From assembly GCF_003700275.1 (NCBI RefSeq), contig NZ_RBRE01000044.1, positions 24,250-88,249 on the forward strand: a stretch of DNA of 64,000 nucleotides. The letters run 5' to 3'. A model generated the notes under the pieces. That model saw nothing but the letters and a program-made list of their open reading frames with translations. It ran no database searches and had not been told where the DNA came from. The translations under genes and the position numbers were made by a program. Each line of letters begins with the position of its first letter. The first letter of the stretch is position 1. Positions 1-14,175 of this stretch are shown in pieces. The DNA is from Pseudomonas cichorii. Lineage in GTDB: Bacteria > Pseudomonadota > Gammaproteobacteria > Pseudomonadales > Pseudomonadaceae.

Positions 1-622
1 AGGTCAGGCAGTCATCCACGGCCACGCCGCAATGGGCAAGGCGGGGTGGCAGATACAACATGTCGCCGGGTTCCAGGGTCCACTCTTCGGTGCTCTGGAA
101 GTCAGCGAGGATGCGCAGGTCGGCGTGTTGCAGCAGAGGGCTCTCGGCGTCGCACATCTGGCCGATCTGCCAGTGACGCTTGCCGTGGCCCTGCAGCAGG
201 AACACGTCGTAGTTGTCGAAGTGCGGCCCGACGCTGCCACCCGGTGCGGCATAGCTGATCATCACATCGTCGATGCGCCAGCTTGGCAGGAAGCGGAAGT
301 TCTCCAGCAGTTCGCTGACTTCCGGAACGAACTGATCCACGGCCTGGACCAGCAGGGTCCACTCGCGCTCGGGCAGCTTGCTGAAATCGTCCTCGGCAAA
401 CGGGCCGCGACGCAGTTCCCATGGGCGCTCGCCGTTTTCGATAATCAGACGGGATTCGACTTCTTCTTCCAGGGCGAGGCCGGCCAGCTCGTCAGGATCG
501 ATCGGGCTTTGGAAGTCCGGCAGCGCCTGACGGATCAGGAGGGGCTTTTTCTGCCAGTAATCACGCAGGAAAACACGCGCGCTCATGCCGCCCAGAAGTT
601 GAAGAGGAATATCAGGATTCAT
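1..622 (-). CDS. roxA: 50S ribosomal protein L16 arginine hydroxylase (partial, 3' end outside window)
   Basis: Cupin-fold 2-oxoglutarate/Fe(II)-dependent oxygenase of the YcfD/RoxA family, which hydroxylates an arginine of ribosomal protein L16. The ATG at 622 gives an N-terminus that looks like Pseudomonas RoxA, and 207 residues are visible before the window edge. The iron-binding H-x-D is H134-F-D136 (context GPHFDNYD), and a plausible distal iron-ligand histidine is H197 (LAHCGV). The gene lies downstream of purB on the same strand, separated by a terminator hairpin at 645-663. Truncation is due to the window boundary, not a mutation. Confidence 0.88.
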   Translation of the reverse strand, partial: MNPDIPLQLLGGMSARVFLRDYWQKKPLLIRQALPDFQSPIDPDELAGLALEEEVESRLIIENGERPWELRRGPFAEDDFSKLPEREWTLLVQAVDQFVPEVSELLENFRFLPSWRIDDVMISYAAPGGSVGPHFDNYDVFLLQGHGKRHWQIGQMCDAESPLLQHADLRILADFQSTEEWTLEPGDMLYLPPRLAHCGVAVDDCLT

Positions 623-643
623 TTGTAAGCCCTTGAAATGAAA

Positions 644-664
644 ACGCCCGGCACAGCCGGGCGT
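644..664 (-). terminator. Intrinsic terminator after purB
   Basis: Perfect 8-bp stem CGCCCGGC/GCCGGGCG with a 3-nt loop. Read on the minus strand it is followed by TTTTCATTT, so it ends purB transcription before roxA. Confidence 0.75.
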
Positions 665-682
665 GTGCAAAGTTGTTACAGG

Positions 683-2803
<2,121 letters not shown>

Positions 2804-2804
<1 letters not shown>

Positions 2805-3934
2805 CAACGCTTGTCCTTGCTCTTCCAGGGTTCGGCAATCTCGATCACGCCGCCCCCCAGGCAGATTTCGCCGTCATAGAACACCACGGACTGACCGGGT
2901 GTCACGGCGCGCTGCGGTTCATCGAATAGGGCGCGGTAGCCATCTGCGGTCTTTTCCAGCGTGCACTGCTGGTCACCCTGGCGATAGCGTACCTTGGCGG
3001 TCAGTTTCTTCGGGCTGCTCAGATCGATCGGGTTGACCCAGTAGATCTGCGAGGTGACCAGCGCCTGAGAAAATAACCAGGGATGATCGTTGCCCTGGCC
3101 GACGATCAGTTCGTTGTGTTCCAGATCCTTGACCAGCACATACCACGGATCATCGCTCGCGTCCTTCAGGCCGCCGATACCCAGGCCCTGGCGCTGGCCG
3201 ATGGTGTGGTACATCAGGCCGTTATGGCGGCCGATGACTTCGCCTTCGGTGGTCTTGATCTCGCCGGGCTGGGCGGGAAGGTACTGGCGCAGGAAGTCTG
3301 TGAAGCGGCGCTCACCGATAAAACAGATGCCGGTGGAGTCCTTTTTCTTGGCGGTCGCCAGGCCATGTTTCTCGGCGATGGCGCGTACTTCCGGCTTTTC
3401 CAGTTCGCCGACCGGGAACAGCGTCCGGGCGATCTGCTCGCCACCGACGGCGTGCAGGAAGTAGCTCTGGTCCTTGTTCGGGTCCAGGCCCTTGAGCAGT
3501 TCGGTACGGCCGTCGATATCGCAGCGGCGTACATAGTGGCCGGTGGCGATCAGGTCGGCGCCCAGCATCATGGCGTAGTCGAGGAAAGCCTTGAACTTGA
3601 TTTCCCGGTTGCACAGGATGTCCGGGTTGGGCGTACGGCCGGCCTTGTACTCTTCCAGGAAGTGTTCAAAGACGTTGTCCCAGTATTCGGCGGCGAAGTT
3701 CGCGGTGTGCAGCTTGATGCCGATCTTGTCGCACACGGCCTGGGCGTCTGCCAGGTCTTCGCGGGCAGTGCAGTATTCCGTTCCGTCGTCTTCTTCCCAG
3801 TTCTTCATGAACAAGCCTTCCACCTGATAACCCTGCTCCATGAGCAGGACAGCGGAAACGGAGGAGTCCACGCCGCCGGACATGCCGACTATGACGCGCT
3901 TGTTTTCTGGGTTGCAGTGGGCTGGATCACGCAT
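2804..3934 (-). CDS. mnmA: tRNA-specific 2-thiouridylase MnmA
   Basis: ATP-dependent enzyme that places sulfur on uridine-34 of tRNA-Glu, -Gln and -Lys. The 376-residue product carries the PP-loop GMSGGVDSS (17-25), the catalytic cysteine C108 in NPDILCNR and the second catalytic cysteine C204 in GICFIGERR. Sulfur is delivered by the TusBCD-TusE relay, whose genes lie at 23843-25230 in this same window. It overlaps hflD by one base and follows a NUDIX gene. Confidence 0.97.
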
Positions 3935-3994
3935 GGGGATTCAATGGGTGGCCTTGAAAAGGACGCGATTCTATCAGGCTGAGCGTCACGAGTC

Positions 3995-4441
3995 TCACGC
4001 CTTGTCGCGCAGCAGGGCAAGACTGAAATGTTCGGCATTCAGATAATCGTCGATACAGCGCAGGACCAGCTCGCTGCGCCAGCGATCCTGTTGTGCCATG
4101 AGTTCGTCGCGGGTCAGCCAGACCGGCCCAACGATGCCTTCGTCCAGTGTGTACTCGGGATGATGACGCAATGCCTTGGCCGCAAAGCAGATGCGCTGGT
4201 AAGTCACGCCATTGCTGGGCGCGGTGTACAGGTAAATGCCGATCACGCTGGTCAGTTCGACGTCCCAGCCGGTTTCTTCCAGGGTTTCGCGAGCTGCCGC
4301 CTGCTGCAGGCTTTCATTCGGGTCCAGATGGCCGGCAGGTTGGTTGAGTACCGATTTTCCGCCCTTGAGTTCTTCGACAAACAGGAAGCGGCCCTGATCT
4401 TCGACAATCGTGGCTACGGTAACGTGTGCGTGCCATTGCAT
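3995..4441 (-). CDS. nudJ: NUDIX hydrolase, NudJ-like phosphatase
   Basis: 148-residue NUDIX protein. The box G-x5-E-x7-REUxEExGU is seen from about G37 to W59 (GHLDPNES... RETLEETGW). E. coli NudJ (YmfB) lies beside mnmA as here and hydrolyses nucleoside and thiamine pyrophosphates. The ATG at 4441 gives the typical start MQWHAHVTVATIVE. The substrate cannot be read from the sequence; the symbol is assigned from similarity and synteny. Confidence 0.85.
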   Translation of the reverse strand: MQWHAHVTVATIVEDQGRFLFVEELKGGKSVLNQPAGHLDPNESLQQAAARETLEETGWDVELTSVIGIYLYTAPSNGVTYQRICFAAKALRHHPEYTLDEGIVGPVWLTRDELMAQQDRWRSELVLRCIDDYLNAEHFSLALLRDKA

Positions 4442-4511
4442 AGGATTGCTCTCATTGCTGGCTGTAGAGGAGGGTGAGTATAGGTTTTACGACTTTCCCG
4501 GGGCCCGGAAT

Positions 4512-4544
4512 GCACAAGCCCCGGTGCGTGGCCGGGGCTTGTGC
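4512..4544. terminator. Strong hairpin between idh and the NUDIX gene
   Basis: 13-bp perfect stem (GCACAAGCCCCGG and its complement) with a 7-nt loop, 37 bases past the idh stop. There is no clear T-run on either side, so it may be a Rho-associated or processing hairpin instead of a classical terminator. Confidence 0.45.
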
Positions 4545-4580
4545 AGGTTCGACGCTATCAGGCGTCTGGCCGGTTTGCTC

Positions 4581-7323
<2,743 letters not shown>

Positions 7324-8580
7324 ATGACATATCAGAAAATAAGAATTCCCGCCGTCGGTGAGAAGATCACTGTCAACGCAGACCACTCCTTGAATGTTCC
7401 CGATAACCCGGTCATTCCCTTTATTGAGGGCGACGGGATCGGTATCGACATCACGCCGGTAATGATCAAGGTGGTCGATGCCGCAGTCAGCAAGGCCTAT
7501 GGCGAAAAGCGCAGGATTTCATGGATGGAGGTCTACGCCGGAGAAAAGGCGACCCGAATCTACGATCCGGACACCTGGCTGCCTCAGGAAACCCTGGATG
7601 CGGTGAAGGAATATGTGGTGTCCATCAAGGGGCCTCTGACCACGCCGGTCGGCGGCGGCATTCGCTCGCTGAACGTTGCCTTGCGCCAGCAACTGGACTT
7701 GTACGTCTGTCTGCGCCCGGTGCGCTGGTTTGAGGGAGTGCCCAGCCCGGTCAAAAGACCCGGCGATGTCGACATGACCATCTTTCGGGAAAACTCCGAA
7801 GACATTTATGCCGGAATCGAGTGGCGGGCAGGTTCTCCCGAGGCGGCCAGGGTTATCCGCTTCTTGAAGGAAGAAATGGGTGTGACAAAGATTCGCTTCG
7901 ATCAGGACTGCGGGATCGGGGTCAAGCCGGTTTCCAGAGAGGGAACCCGGCGCCTGGCGCGCAAGGCTCTGCAATATGTTGTCGATAATGATCGCGATTC
8001 GCTGACCATCGTGCACAAAGGCAACATCATGAAGTTTACCGAGGGGGCCTTCAAGGAGTGGGCTTACGAGGTGGCGGCCGAGGAGTTTGGTGCGAGCCTG
8101 CTGGATGGTGGTCCATGGATGCAGTTCAGAAATGCTCGAACCGGCAAGGATGTGATCGTCAAGGATGCCATTGCCGATGCCATGCTTCAGCAGATTCTGT
8201 TACGTCCGTCTGAATATGACGTCATCGCCACGCTGAATCTCAACGGCGATTATCTTTCCGATGCGCTGGCTGCCGAGGTTGGCGGGATTGGGATTGCCCC
8301 TGGCGCGAATCTTTCAGACACCGTGGCAATGTTCGAGGCGACCCATGGTACGGCGCCAAAATATGCCGGCAAGGATCAGGTCAATCCGGGTTCGCTGATT
8401 CTCTCGGCCGAAATGATGTTGCGACATATGGGATGGGTTGAAGCTGCCGATCTGATTATCAAAGGCACCAATGGCGCGATTTCCGCCAGAACTGTTACTT
8501 ATGATTTCGAGCGTTTGATGGAAGATGCCACGCTGCTGTCATCGTCGGCATTCGGCGATGCATTGATTGCGCACATGTAG
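7324..8580 (+). CDS. icd: Isocitrate dehydrogenase (NADP+), homodimeric type
   Basis: 418-residue E. coli Icd-type enzyme of the TCA cycle. The substrate-binding segment [16 protein letters not shown] contains S115, equivalent to E. coli Ser113, the residue phosphorylated by AceK to divert isocitrate into the glyoxylate shunt. The C-terminal coenzyme region [19 protein letters not shown] is intact. The ATG at 7324 is the only family-like start. A strong terminator follows at 8600. Confidence 0.97.
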   Translation: MTYQKIRIPAVGEKITVNADHSLNVPDNPVIPFIEGDGIGIDITPVMIKVVDAAVSKAYGEKRRISWMEVYAGEKATRIYDPDTWLPQETLDAVKEYVVSIKGPLTTPVGGGIRSLNVALRQQLDLYVCLRPVRWFEGVPSPVKRPGDVDMTIFRENSEDIYAGIEWRAGSPEAARVIRFLKEEMGVTKIRFDQDCGIGVKPVSREGTRRLARKALQYVVDNDRDSLTIVHKGNIMKFTEGAFKEWAYEVAAEEFGASLLDGGPWMQFRNARTGKDVIVKDAIADAMLQQILLRPSEYDVIATLNLNGDYLSDALAAEVGGIGIAPGANLSDTVAMFEATHGTAPKYAGKDQVNPGSLILSAEMMLRHMGWVEAADLIIKGTNGAISARTVTYDFERLMEDATLLSSSAFGDALIAHM

Positions 8581-8599
8581 GGGATGCATTGCTGACCAG

Positions 8600-8632
8600 C
8601 AGCCAGTTCAGTTATCTGAACTGGCTGTTTTT
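8600..8632 (+). terminator. Intrinsic terminator after icd
   Basis: Perfect 12-bp stem CAGCCAGTTCAG / CTGAACTGGCTG with TTAT loop, directly followed by TTTTTC. Confidence 0.85.
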
Positions 8633-8659
8633 CATGGCTGGCGTTTGTGGTGGTCTACC

Positions 8660-8932
8660 TCAGGCCGACACATTAGCTGGCTTTGATGTTGCGCTTGAAG
8701 CATCTGCTGCCGTTGGAGCGCTGGTTACGGCTGCAGCCGAAATATTCACGGCATGTAGTCCTTTGGGGCCCTGAATAATCTCGAATTGGACCGGTTGGCC
8801 TGCTTTGAGCGTTTTGTAGCCATCCATTTGTATGGCCGAATAATGAGCAAACAGATCTTCATCTCTGCCATCGGCAAGAATAAATCCATAGCCTTTTGCA
8901 TTATTGAACCACTTGACTTTACCGCTGAGCAT
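8660..8932 (-). CDS. cspD: Cold-shock domain protein CspD
   Basis: 90-residue protein with a single cold-shock domain; RNP1-like KGYGFI and RNP2-like DLFAHY are intact, followed by an alanine/serine/threonine-rich tail. CspD proteins bind single-stranded DNA/RNA and are linked to stationary phase. The ATG at 8932 (MLSGKVKWFN) is preferred over the ATG at 8938 because the ribosome binding site AGAGGG is correctly spaced only for 8932. It is divergent from clpS, as in other Pseudomonas. Confidence 0.93.
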   Translation of the reverse strand: MLSGKVKWFNNAKGYGFILADGRDEDLFAHYSAIQMDGYKTLKAGQPVQFEIIQGPKGLHAVNISAAAVTSAPTAADASSATSKPANVSA

Positions 8933-9156
8933 AGCCATATCCCTCTGCAAAGGACTCCGTCAGGAGTATCATCCACCTCAATCCGCCTGGCCTAAAAAAA
9001 TTTTGGTTGACTGCGCGGACCCTTTTTACCCAATGTGGGCTCTATTGTTTGTAACACCGTTTAGCTGATAGTCAAGGTCATGCGGCGGTCTAAGTGAAAA
9101 CCGGTCGTCTGCGACTAATTTGTTCAATCCGCTCTTTACACGAACCTTTCTTTACC

Positions 9157-9519
9157 ATGCATGCAATCAGCAAGATTCGACTAACATTCAATCAGGACGG
9201 TCCGCAGTCACACGAGGACGACTCAGCTGGCATTGCGTTGCAGGACGCCAAGCCCACCCTGCAGGCGCCACCCATGTACAAGGTGGTTTTGTTTAACGAT
9301 GATTACACCCCAATGGATTTCGTCGTCGAGGTTCTTGAGGTGTTTTTCAACCTGAATCGTGAGCTGGCCACCAAGGTCATGCTGGCCGTCCATACAGAGG
9401 GGCGGGCAGTATGCGGATTGTTTACCCGCGATATCGCCGAAACCAAGGCAATGCAGGTCAATCAATACGCCCGGGAAAGTCAGCATCCACTACTCTGTGA
9501 GATCGAGAAGGACGGTTAA
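9157..9519 (+). CDS. clpS: ATP-dependent Clp protease adaptor ClpS
   Basis: 120-residue N-degron adaptor that hands substrates with N-terminal Leu, Phe, Tyr or Trp to ClpAP. The binding-pocket segments [11 protein letters not shown] and HTEGRAVCG are present. The ATG at 9157 gives the Pseudomonas N-terminus [14 protein letters not shown]; 21 upstream codons in frame are leader sequence. clpA follows after 30 bp. The transferases that create N-degrons (bpt, aat) are encoded nearby. Confidence 0.97.
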   Translation: MHAISKIRLTFNQDGPQSHEDDSAGIALQDAKPTLQAPPMYKVVLFNDDYTPMDFVVEVLEVFFNLNRELATKVMLAVHTEGRAVCGLFTRDIAETKAMQVNQYARESQHPLLCEIEKDG

Positions 9520-9549
9520 ACGCCGGCCACTTGGGTATGAGGTGAAGCT

Positions 9550-11823
9550 ATGTTAAACCGTGAGCTCGAAGTCACCCTCAATCTTGCCTTCAAGGAAGCT
9601 CGTTCAAAACGTCATGAGTTCATGACGGTCGAGCACCTCCTGCTGGCTCTATTGGATAATGAGGCTGCAGCCACTGTGTTGCGTGCCTGCGGCGCAAACC
9701 TCGATAAGCTCAAGCATGATCTGCAGGAGTTTATCGACTCCACAACCCCACTGATCCCCGTCCATGACGAGGATCGTGAAACCCAGCCGACGCTTGGGTT
9801 CCAGCGCGTGTTGCAACGTGCAGTCTTCCATGTACAGAGTTCCGGCAAGCGTGAAGTGACCGGCGCCAACGTACTGGTTGCGATTTTCAGTGAGCAGGAA
9901 AGCCAGGCCGTCTTCCTGCTCAAGCAGCAGAGCGTGGCCCGGATTGATGTCGTCAATTACATCGCCCATGGCATCTCCAAGGTTCCAGGGCATGGCGAAC
10001 ACTCTTCTGAAGGTGAGCAGGATATGCAGGACGACGAGGGTGGTGAGGCTTCTTCCTCAGGCAATCCTCTGGATGCCTATGCAAGCAACCTGAACGAACT
10101 GGCGCGCCAGGGGCGCATCGATCCATTGGTCGGTCGTGAGAGCGAGGTCGAGCGTGTCGCCCAGATTCTCGCGCGTCGTCGCAAGAACAACCCTCTGCTG
10201 GTCGGTGAAGCGGGCGTCGGCAAGACAGCCATCGCCGAAGGGCTGGCCAAGCGCATCGTCGACAACCAGGTGCCGGACCTGCTGGCAAGTAGCGTTGTCT
10301 ACTCGCTGGACCTTGGTGCCTTGCTGGCCGGTACCAAATACCGTGGCGATTTCGAGAAGCGCTTCAAGGCGTTGCTCAACGAATTGCGCAAACGGCCGCA
10401 TGCAATCCTGTTCATCGATGAAATCCATACCATCATCGGTGCCGGTGCTGCCTCGGGCGGGGTGATGGATGCCTCCAACCTGCTCAAGCCGCTGCTGTCT
10501 TCCGGCGATATTTGTTGCATCGGTTCGACCACCTTCCAGGAATTCCGCGGGATTTTCGAGAAGGATCGTGCTCTGGCGCGTCGCTTCCAGAAGGTCGATG
10601 TCTCCGAGCCATCGGTCGAGGACACCATTGGTATCCTCAGGGGGCTCAAGGGCCGCTTCGAGCAGCATCACAGCATCGAATACAGTGACGAGGCGCTGCG
10701 CGCCGCTGCCGAGCTGGCATCGCGTTATATCAATGATCGGCATATGCCGGACAAGGCGATCGATGTGATCGACGAAGCTGGCGCCTTCCAGCGCCTGCAG
10801 CCGGTCGAGCGTCGGGTCAAGTGCATCGATGTGCCCCAGGTTGAAGATATCGTCGCGAAAATCGCGCGGATTCCGCCAAAACACGTCAACAGTTCCGACA
10901 AGGAGCTGCTGCGTAATCTGGAGCGCGATCTCAAGCTGACCGTCTTCGGTCAGGATGCCGCCATCGATTCGCTGTCCACGGCCATCAAACTGTCCCGTGC
11001 CGGCCTGAAGTCGCCCGACAAGCCTGTTGGTTCGTTCCTGTTTGCCGGTCCTACCGGTGTCGGCAAGACCGAAGCGGCGCGTCAGTTGGCCAAGGCGCTG
11101 GGTGTCGAGCTGCTTCGTTTCGACATGTCCGAGTACATGGAGCGGCATACCGTTTCGCGTCTGATCGGTGCTCCTCCGGGCTATGTCGGTTTCGATCAGG
11201 GGGGGCTGTTGACCGAAGCCATTACCCGCCAGCCGCATTGCGTACTGCTGCTCGATGAAATCGAGAAAGCGCATCCGGAAGTCTTCAACCTGCTGCTGCA
11301 GGTCATGGACCACGGTACGCTCACCGATAACAACGGGCGCAAGGCGGATTTCCGCAATGTGATCGTCATCATGACCACAAACGCGGGTGCCGAGTCTGCG
11401 GCGCGTGCCTCGATCGGTTTCACGCATCAGGACCACTCGTCCGATGCAATGGAAGTGATCAAGAAGAGCTTCACGCCGGAGTTCCGCAACCGCCTGGACA
11501 CCATCATTCAGTTCGGTCGTCTCAGCCACGAAGTCATCAAGAGTGTTGTCGACAAGTTCCTCACCGAGCTTCAGGCGCAACTGGAAGACAAGCGTGTGCT
11601 GCTTGAAGTGTCCGACGCAGCCAGAAGCTGGCTGGCCCAGGGTGGCTACGATGCCGCAATGGGTGCTCGTCCGATGGCTCGCCTCATCCAGGACAAGATC
11701 AAGCGTCCCCTGGCCGAGGAGATCCTGTTCGGAGAGTTGTCCGAGCACGGTGGTGTGGTGCATATCGATATCAAGGATGGTGAGATCACCTTTGATTTCG
11801 AAACCACGGCAGAAATGGCCTGA
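9550..11823 (+). CDS. clpA: ATP-dependent Clp protease ATP-binding subunit ClpA
   Basis: 757-residue AAA+ unfoldase that feeds substrates to ClpP. Order: Clp N-domain repeats (1-140), acidic linker (QDDEGGE), first AAA+ module with Walker A GEAGVGKT near residue 219, second module with GPTGVGKT near residue 500, and a C-terminal D2-small domain. It sits 30 bp after clpS and is probably co-transcribed. A bidirectional hairpin at 11879-11898 separates it from convergent infA. Confidence 0.98.
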   Translation: MLNRELEVTLNLAFKEARSKRHEFMTVEHLLLALLDNEAAATVLRACGANLDKLKHDLQEFIDSTTPLIPVHDEDRETQPTLGFQRVLQRAVFHVQSSGKREVTGANVLVAIFSEQESQAVFLLKQQSVARIDVVNYIAHGISKVPGHGEHSSEGEQDMQDDEGGEASSSGNPLDAYASNLNELARQGRIDPLVGRESEVERVAQILARRRKNNPLLVGEAGVGKTAIAEGLAKRIVDNQVPDLLASSVVYSLDLGALLAGTKYRGDFEKRFKALLNELRKRPHAILFIDEIHTIIGAGAASGGVMDASNLLKPLLSSGDICCIGSTTFQEFRGIFEKDRALARRFQKVDVSEPSVEDTIGILRGLKGRFEQHHSIEYSDEALRAAAELASRYINDRHMPDKAIDVIDEAGAFQRLQPVERRVKCIDVPQVEDIVAKIARIPPKHVNSSDKELLRNLERDLKLTVFGQDAAIDSLSTAIKLSRAGLKSPDKPVGSFLFAGPTGVGKTEAARQLAKALGVELLRFDMSEYMERHTVSRLIGAPPGYVGFDQGGLLTEAITRQPHCVLLLDEIEKAHPEVFNLLLQVMDHGTLTDNNGRKADFRNVIVIMTTNAGAESAARASIGFTHQDHSSDAMEVIKKSFTPEFRNRLDTIIQFGRLSHEVIKSVVDKFLTELQAQLEDKRVLLEVSDAARSWLAQGGYDAAMGARPMARLIQDKIKRPLAEEILFGELSEHGGVVHIDIKDGEITFDFETTAEMA

Positions 11824-11874
11824 TGGCAGCCTTGCCCGGCACTCGCTGATGAGTGCCGGACAGCCAGACAAACA

Positions 11875-11904
11875 AAAACGCCCGGCAGATGCCGGGCGTT
11901 TTCG
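11875..11904. terminator. Bidirectional terminator between clpA and infA
   Basis: CGCCCGGC-AGAT-GCCGGGCG stem flanked by AAAA on the left and TTTT on the right, so it can end both convergent transcripts. Confidence 0.85.
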
Positions 11905-11915
11905 TCAGTACTAGC

Positions 11916-12134
11916 TTAACGGGCGCGGTAAGTGATGCGCCCTTTGCTCAGGTCATAAGGCGTCAGTTCGACGCGGACCTTGTCACCGGTAAGAATACGG
12001 ATGTAGTTCTTGCGCATCTTGCCGGAGATATGCGCGGTTACGACGTGCCCGTTTTCCAACTCCACACGAAACATGGTGTTGGGCAGGGTGTCGACGACAG
12101 TGCCTTCCATTTCGAAGCTGTCTTCTTTCGACAT
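11916..12134 (-). CDS. infA: Translation initiation factor IF-1
   Basis: 72-residue S1-like OB-fold protein that binds the ribosomal A site during initiation. It starts [19 protein letters not shown] and ends KGRITYRAR, the standard IF-1 ends. It is convergent with clpA and follows bpt on the minus strand. Confidence 0.98.
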
Positions 12135-12235
12135 GCAGTAAAGCCCTCGGTATACAAATGAGTGGCCCGGTGCAAGTGGCGCCAGGCAAAAGCGGCGTGC
12201 ATTGTGCCCGAAAAAACCTGTTTAAGCCAAGGGCT

Positions 12236-12943
12236 TCAATACAGAGTGACCCATCTTTGATTGGTTAACAGCTCGATGGGGCGATATTGGGTCTTGTAAT
12301 TCATCTTTTTACAGTTCTTGATCCAGTACCCCAGGTACACGGCATGTAGTTGAAGTCTGGCCGCTTCGGCGATCTGCCACAAAATGGCATAACGCCCCAG
12401 GCTGCGCCGTTCTTCATCGGGTTCGTAGAAGGTATAGACCGCCGAAAGACCGTTGGGCAACAGGTCGGTCACGGCAACCGCCAGCAGGCGTTGTTCGACG
12501 CGAAACTCATAGAACCGCGAGAAGGGCAGGTCACGGACCAGAAAAGTGGAGAACTGGTCGCGACTGGGCGGGAACATGTCTCCATCGGCGTGGCGTTGCT
12601 CGATGTAGCGCTGGTAAAGATCGAAGTATTCTTCGGTAAATACGGGCTTGGTGCTGCGCACCTGAATATCGGTGTTGCGTTTGAGGATGCGTTTTTGCTG
12701 CCTGTCGGGCACGAACAGGTTCACCGGGATGCGTGCAGGCACGCAGGCGCTGCAATTCTGGCAGTGCGGGCGGTAAAGATGGTCGCCACTGCGACGAAAG
12801 CCCATGTCCGACAGGTCGGCATAGACTTGAACGTCCATCGGCTGGCTGGGGTCCAGAAACAGAGTGGTCGCCTGCTCTTCAGGCAGGTAACTGCAGGTAT
12901 GGGGTTGAGTGGCATAAAACTTAAGCCGCGCCAGCTCTGTCAT
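12236..12943 (-). CDS. bpt: Aspartate/glutamate leucyltransferase (Bpt-type arginyl-tRNA-protein transferase family)
   Basis: 235-residue ATE1-family protein. Members with this bacterial architecture move leucine from Leu-tRNA to proteins with N-terminal Asp or Glu, making ClpS-recognised N-degrons. The N-terminal cysteine segment [11 protein letters not shown] and the second cysteine cluster HCQNCSAC are present. ATG at 12943. With aat upstream and ClpS/ClpA nearby, four members of the bacterial N-end-rule pathway lie within 5 kb. Confidence 0.93.
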   Translation of the reverse strand: MTELARLKFYATQPHTCSYLPEEQATTLFLDPSQPMDVQVYADLSDMGFRRSGDHLYRPHCQNCSACVPARIPVNLFVPDRQQKRILKRNTDIQVRSTKPVFTEEYFDLYQRYIEQRHADGDMFPPSRDQFSTFLVRDLPFSRFYEFRVEQRLLAVAVTDLLPNGLSAVYTFYEPDEERRSLGRYAILWQIAEAARLQLHAVYLGYWIKNCKKMNYKTQYRPIELLTNQRWVTLY

Positions 12944-12991
12944 GATCGCCCCCGTTATCAGAATCCATGAATAAGAGTGTATGCCAGCCTG

Positions 12992-13681
12992 TCAAACTCG
13001 CCTAGGCAACCAGTCGGCGTTATTCGGTTGATCGAGATGCTTGTGCAGATAGTCGGCAAACGTCTGGCGCGGGATTGAGCGGGCACCGAAGCTGTGCAGA
13101 TGCTGGGTCGGCATCTGGCAATCGATCAGCACAAAGCCCCAGGCATGCAGGCGTTCGGTCAGCGTGGCGAAGCCGACCTTTGAAGCGTTGTCGGCACGGC
13201 TGAACATGGACTCACCAAAAAACAGTTGGCCCATGGCCAGGCCATACAGCCCGCCAACCAGCGCGTCCTGCTCCCAGACTTCGACACTGTGCGCGTGTCC
13301 GCGTCGATGCAGCTCCATATAGGCGTCCTGCATCGCTCCGGTTATCCAGGTTTCGTTGGCGTAACTGCGCGGTTCGGCGCAGGCCTGGATGACCGCTGCG
13401 AAGTCCTGGTCGAAGGTCACGCGATAACGTTCCTGGCGCATGAGTTTGCCGAGGCTGCGCGACACATGAATTTCGCCGGGCGGCAGCACCGTACGCGGGT
13501 CGGGCGACCACCAGAGAATGGGCTGGCCGTCCTGGAACCATGGAAAGCAACCATGCCGGTAAGCCTGGATCAGTCGGTCGGCAGACAGGTCGCCGCCTGC
13601 GGCAAGCAGGCCGTTGGGTTCGCGCAGGGCTTTTTCCAGTGGCGGGAAAACAAGGCTGTTGCGTTGCAACCAGGTCAGCAT
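12992..13681 (-). CDS. aat: Leucyl/phenylalanyl-tRNA-protein transferase
   Basis: 229-residue enzyme that adds Leu or Phe to N-terminal Arg/Lys of proteins, marking them for ClpAPS. The core motifs GCFPWF, WWSPDPR and FGESMFS are intact. The ATG at 13681 ([19 protein letters not shown]) is chosen since 64 codons further upstream in frame do not resemble the family. It precedes bpt on the same strand (48 bp gap). Confidence 0.95.
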   Translation of the reverse strand: MLTWLQRNSLVFPPLEKALREPNGLLAAGGDLSADRLIQAYRHGCFPWFQDGQPILWWSPDPRTVLPPGEIHVSRSLGKLMRQERYRVTFDQDFAAVIQACAEPRSYANETWITGAMQDAYMELHRRGHAHSVEVWEQDALVGGLYGLAMGQLFFGESMFSRADNASKVGFATLTERLHAWGFVLIDCQMPTQHLHSFGARSIPRQTFADYLHKHLDQPNNADWLPRRV

Positions 13682-14175
13682 GGCATCAGTACTTCGCGGC
13701 AGGGGAGGGCGGGCACAGGTGTTGGTGTGCAACTCTGTACGATAAATGCGGTCACAACCGATCGCCATTATGGTGTGTGTCGTCAGGTTTCGGTAGTGCA
13801 GGCAAAAGATGGCGGGCGGATCGTCACTGATCTTCTGTCCCGCTGATAGAATCATGTCATAAGCCTTTGTCACAAAAGAGAATGCATGCTCAAATTGAAT
13901 GTCATGAGTGAGGCTCTGGTCTCCGGCGCCGATCCTTGTGGAAAAACGCCGATCATGCGGGCTTTAAAAGCAGGTAAGGCGAGTTTTCCTACAGACCTTG
14001 GGACTTACAAAGCCTTACAATGCCTGCTTTGCGCGTTATCATTCAGGTCATCTGCTTTGCGGGTGTTTCAGAGGTTCGCGATCCCGTTTTCGGCGCCGGT
14101 TGGCCGATACTATTCAGTAGCCGTTCATAGTCAATCAACGAGATGGTCGCGCTTGAGCGCAGGAAATAAAGCGTT
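13682..14175. other. 494-bp aat/ftsK intergenic region
   Basis: Divergent promoter region of aat (minus) and ftsK (plus). No credible gene is seen: the frame at 13886-14179 has unbiased codons and no family resemblance. In P. aeruginosa PAO1 a thioredoxin reductase gene lies at this place; here there is no trace of an FAD/NAD-binding reading frame. Confidence 0.45.
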
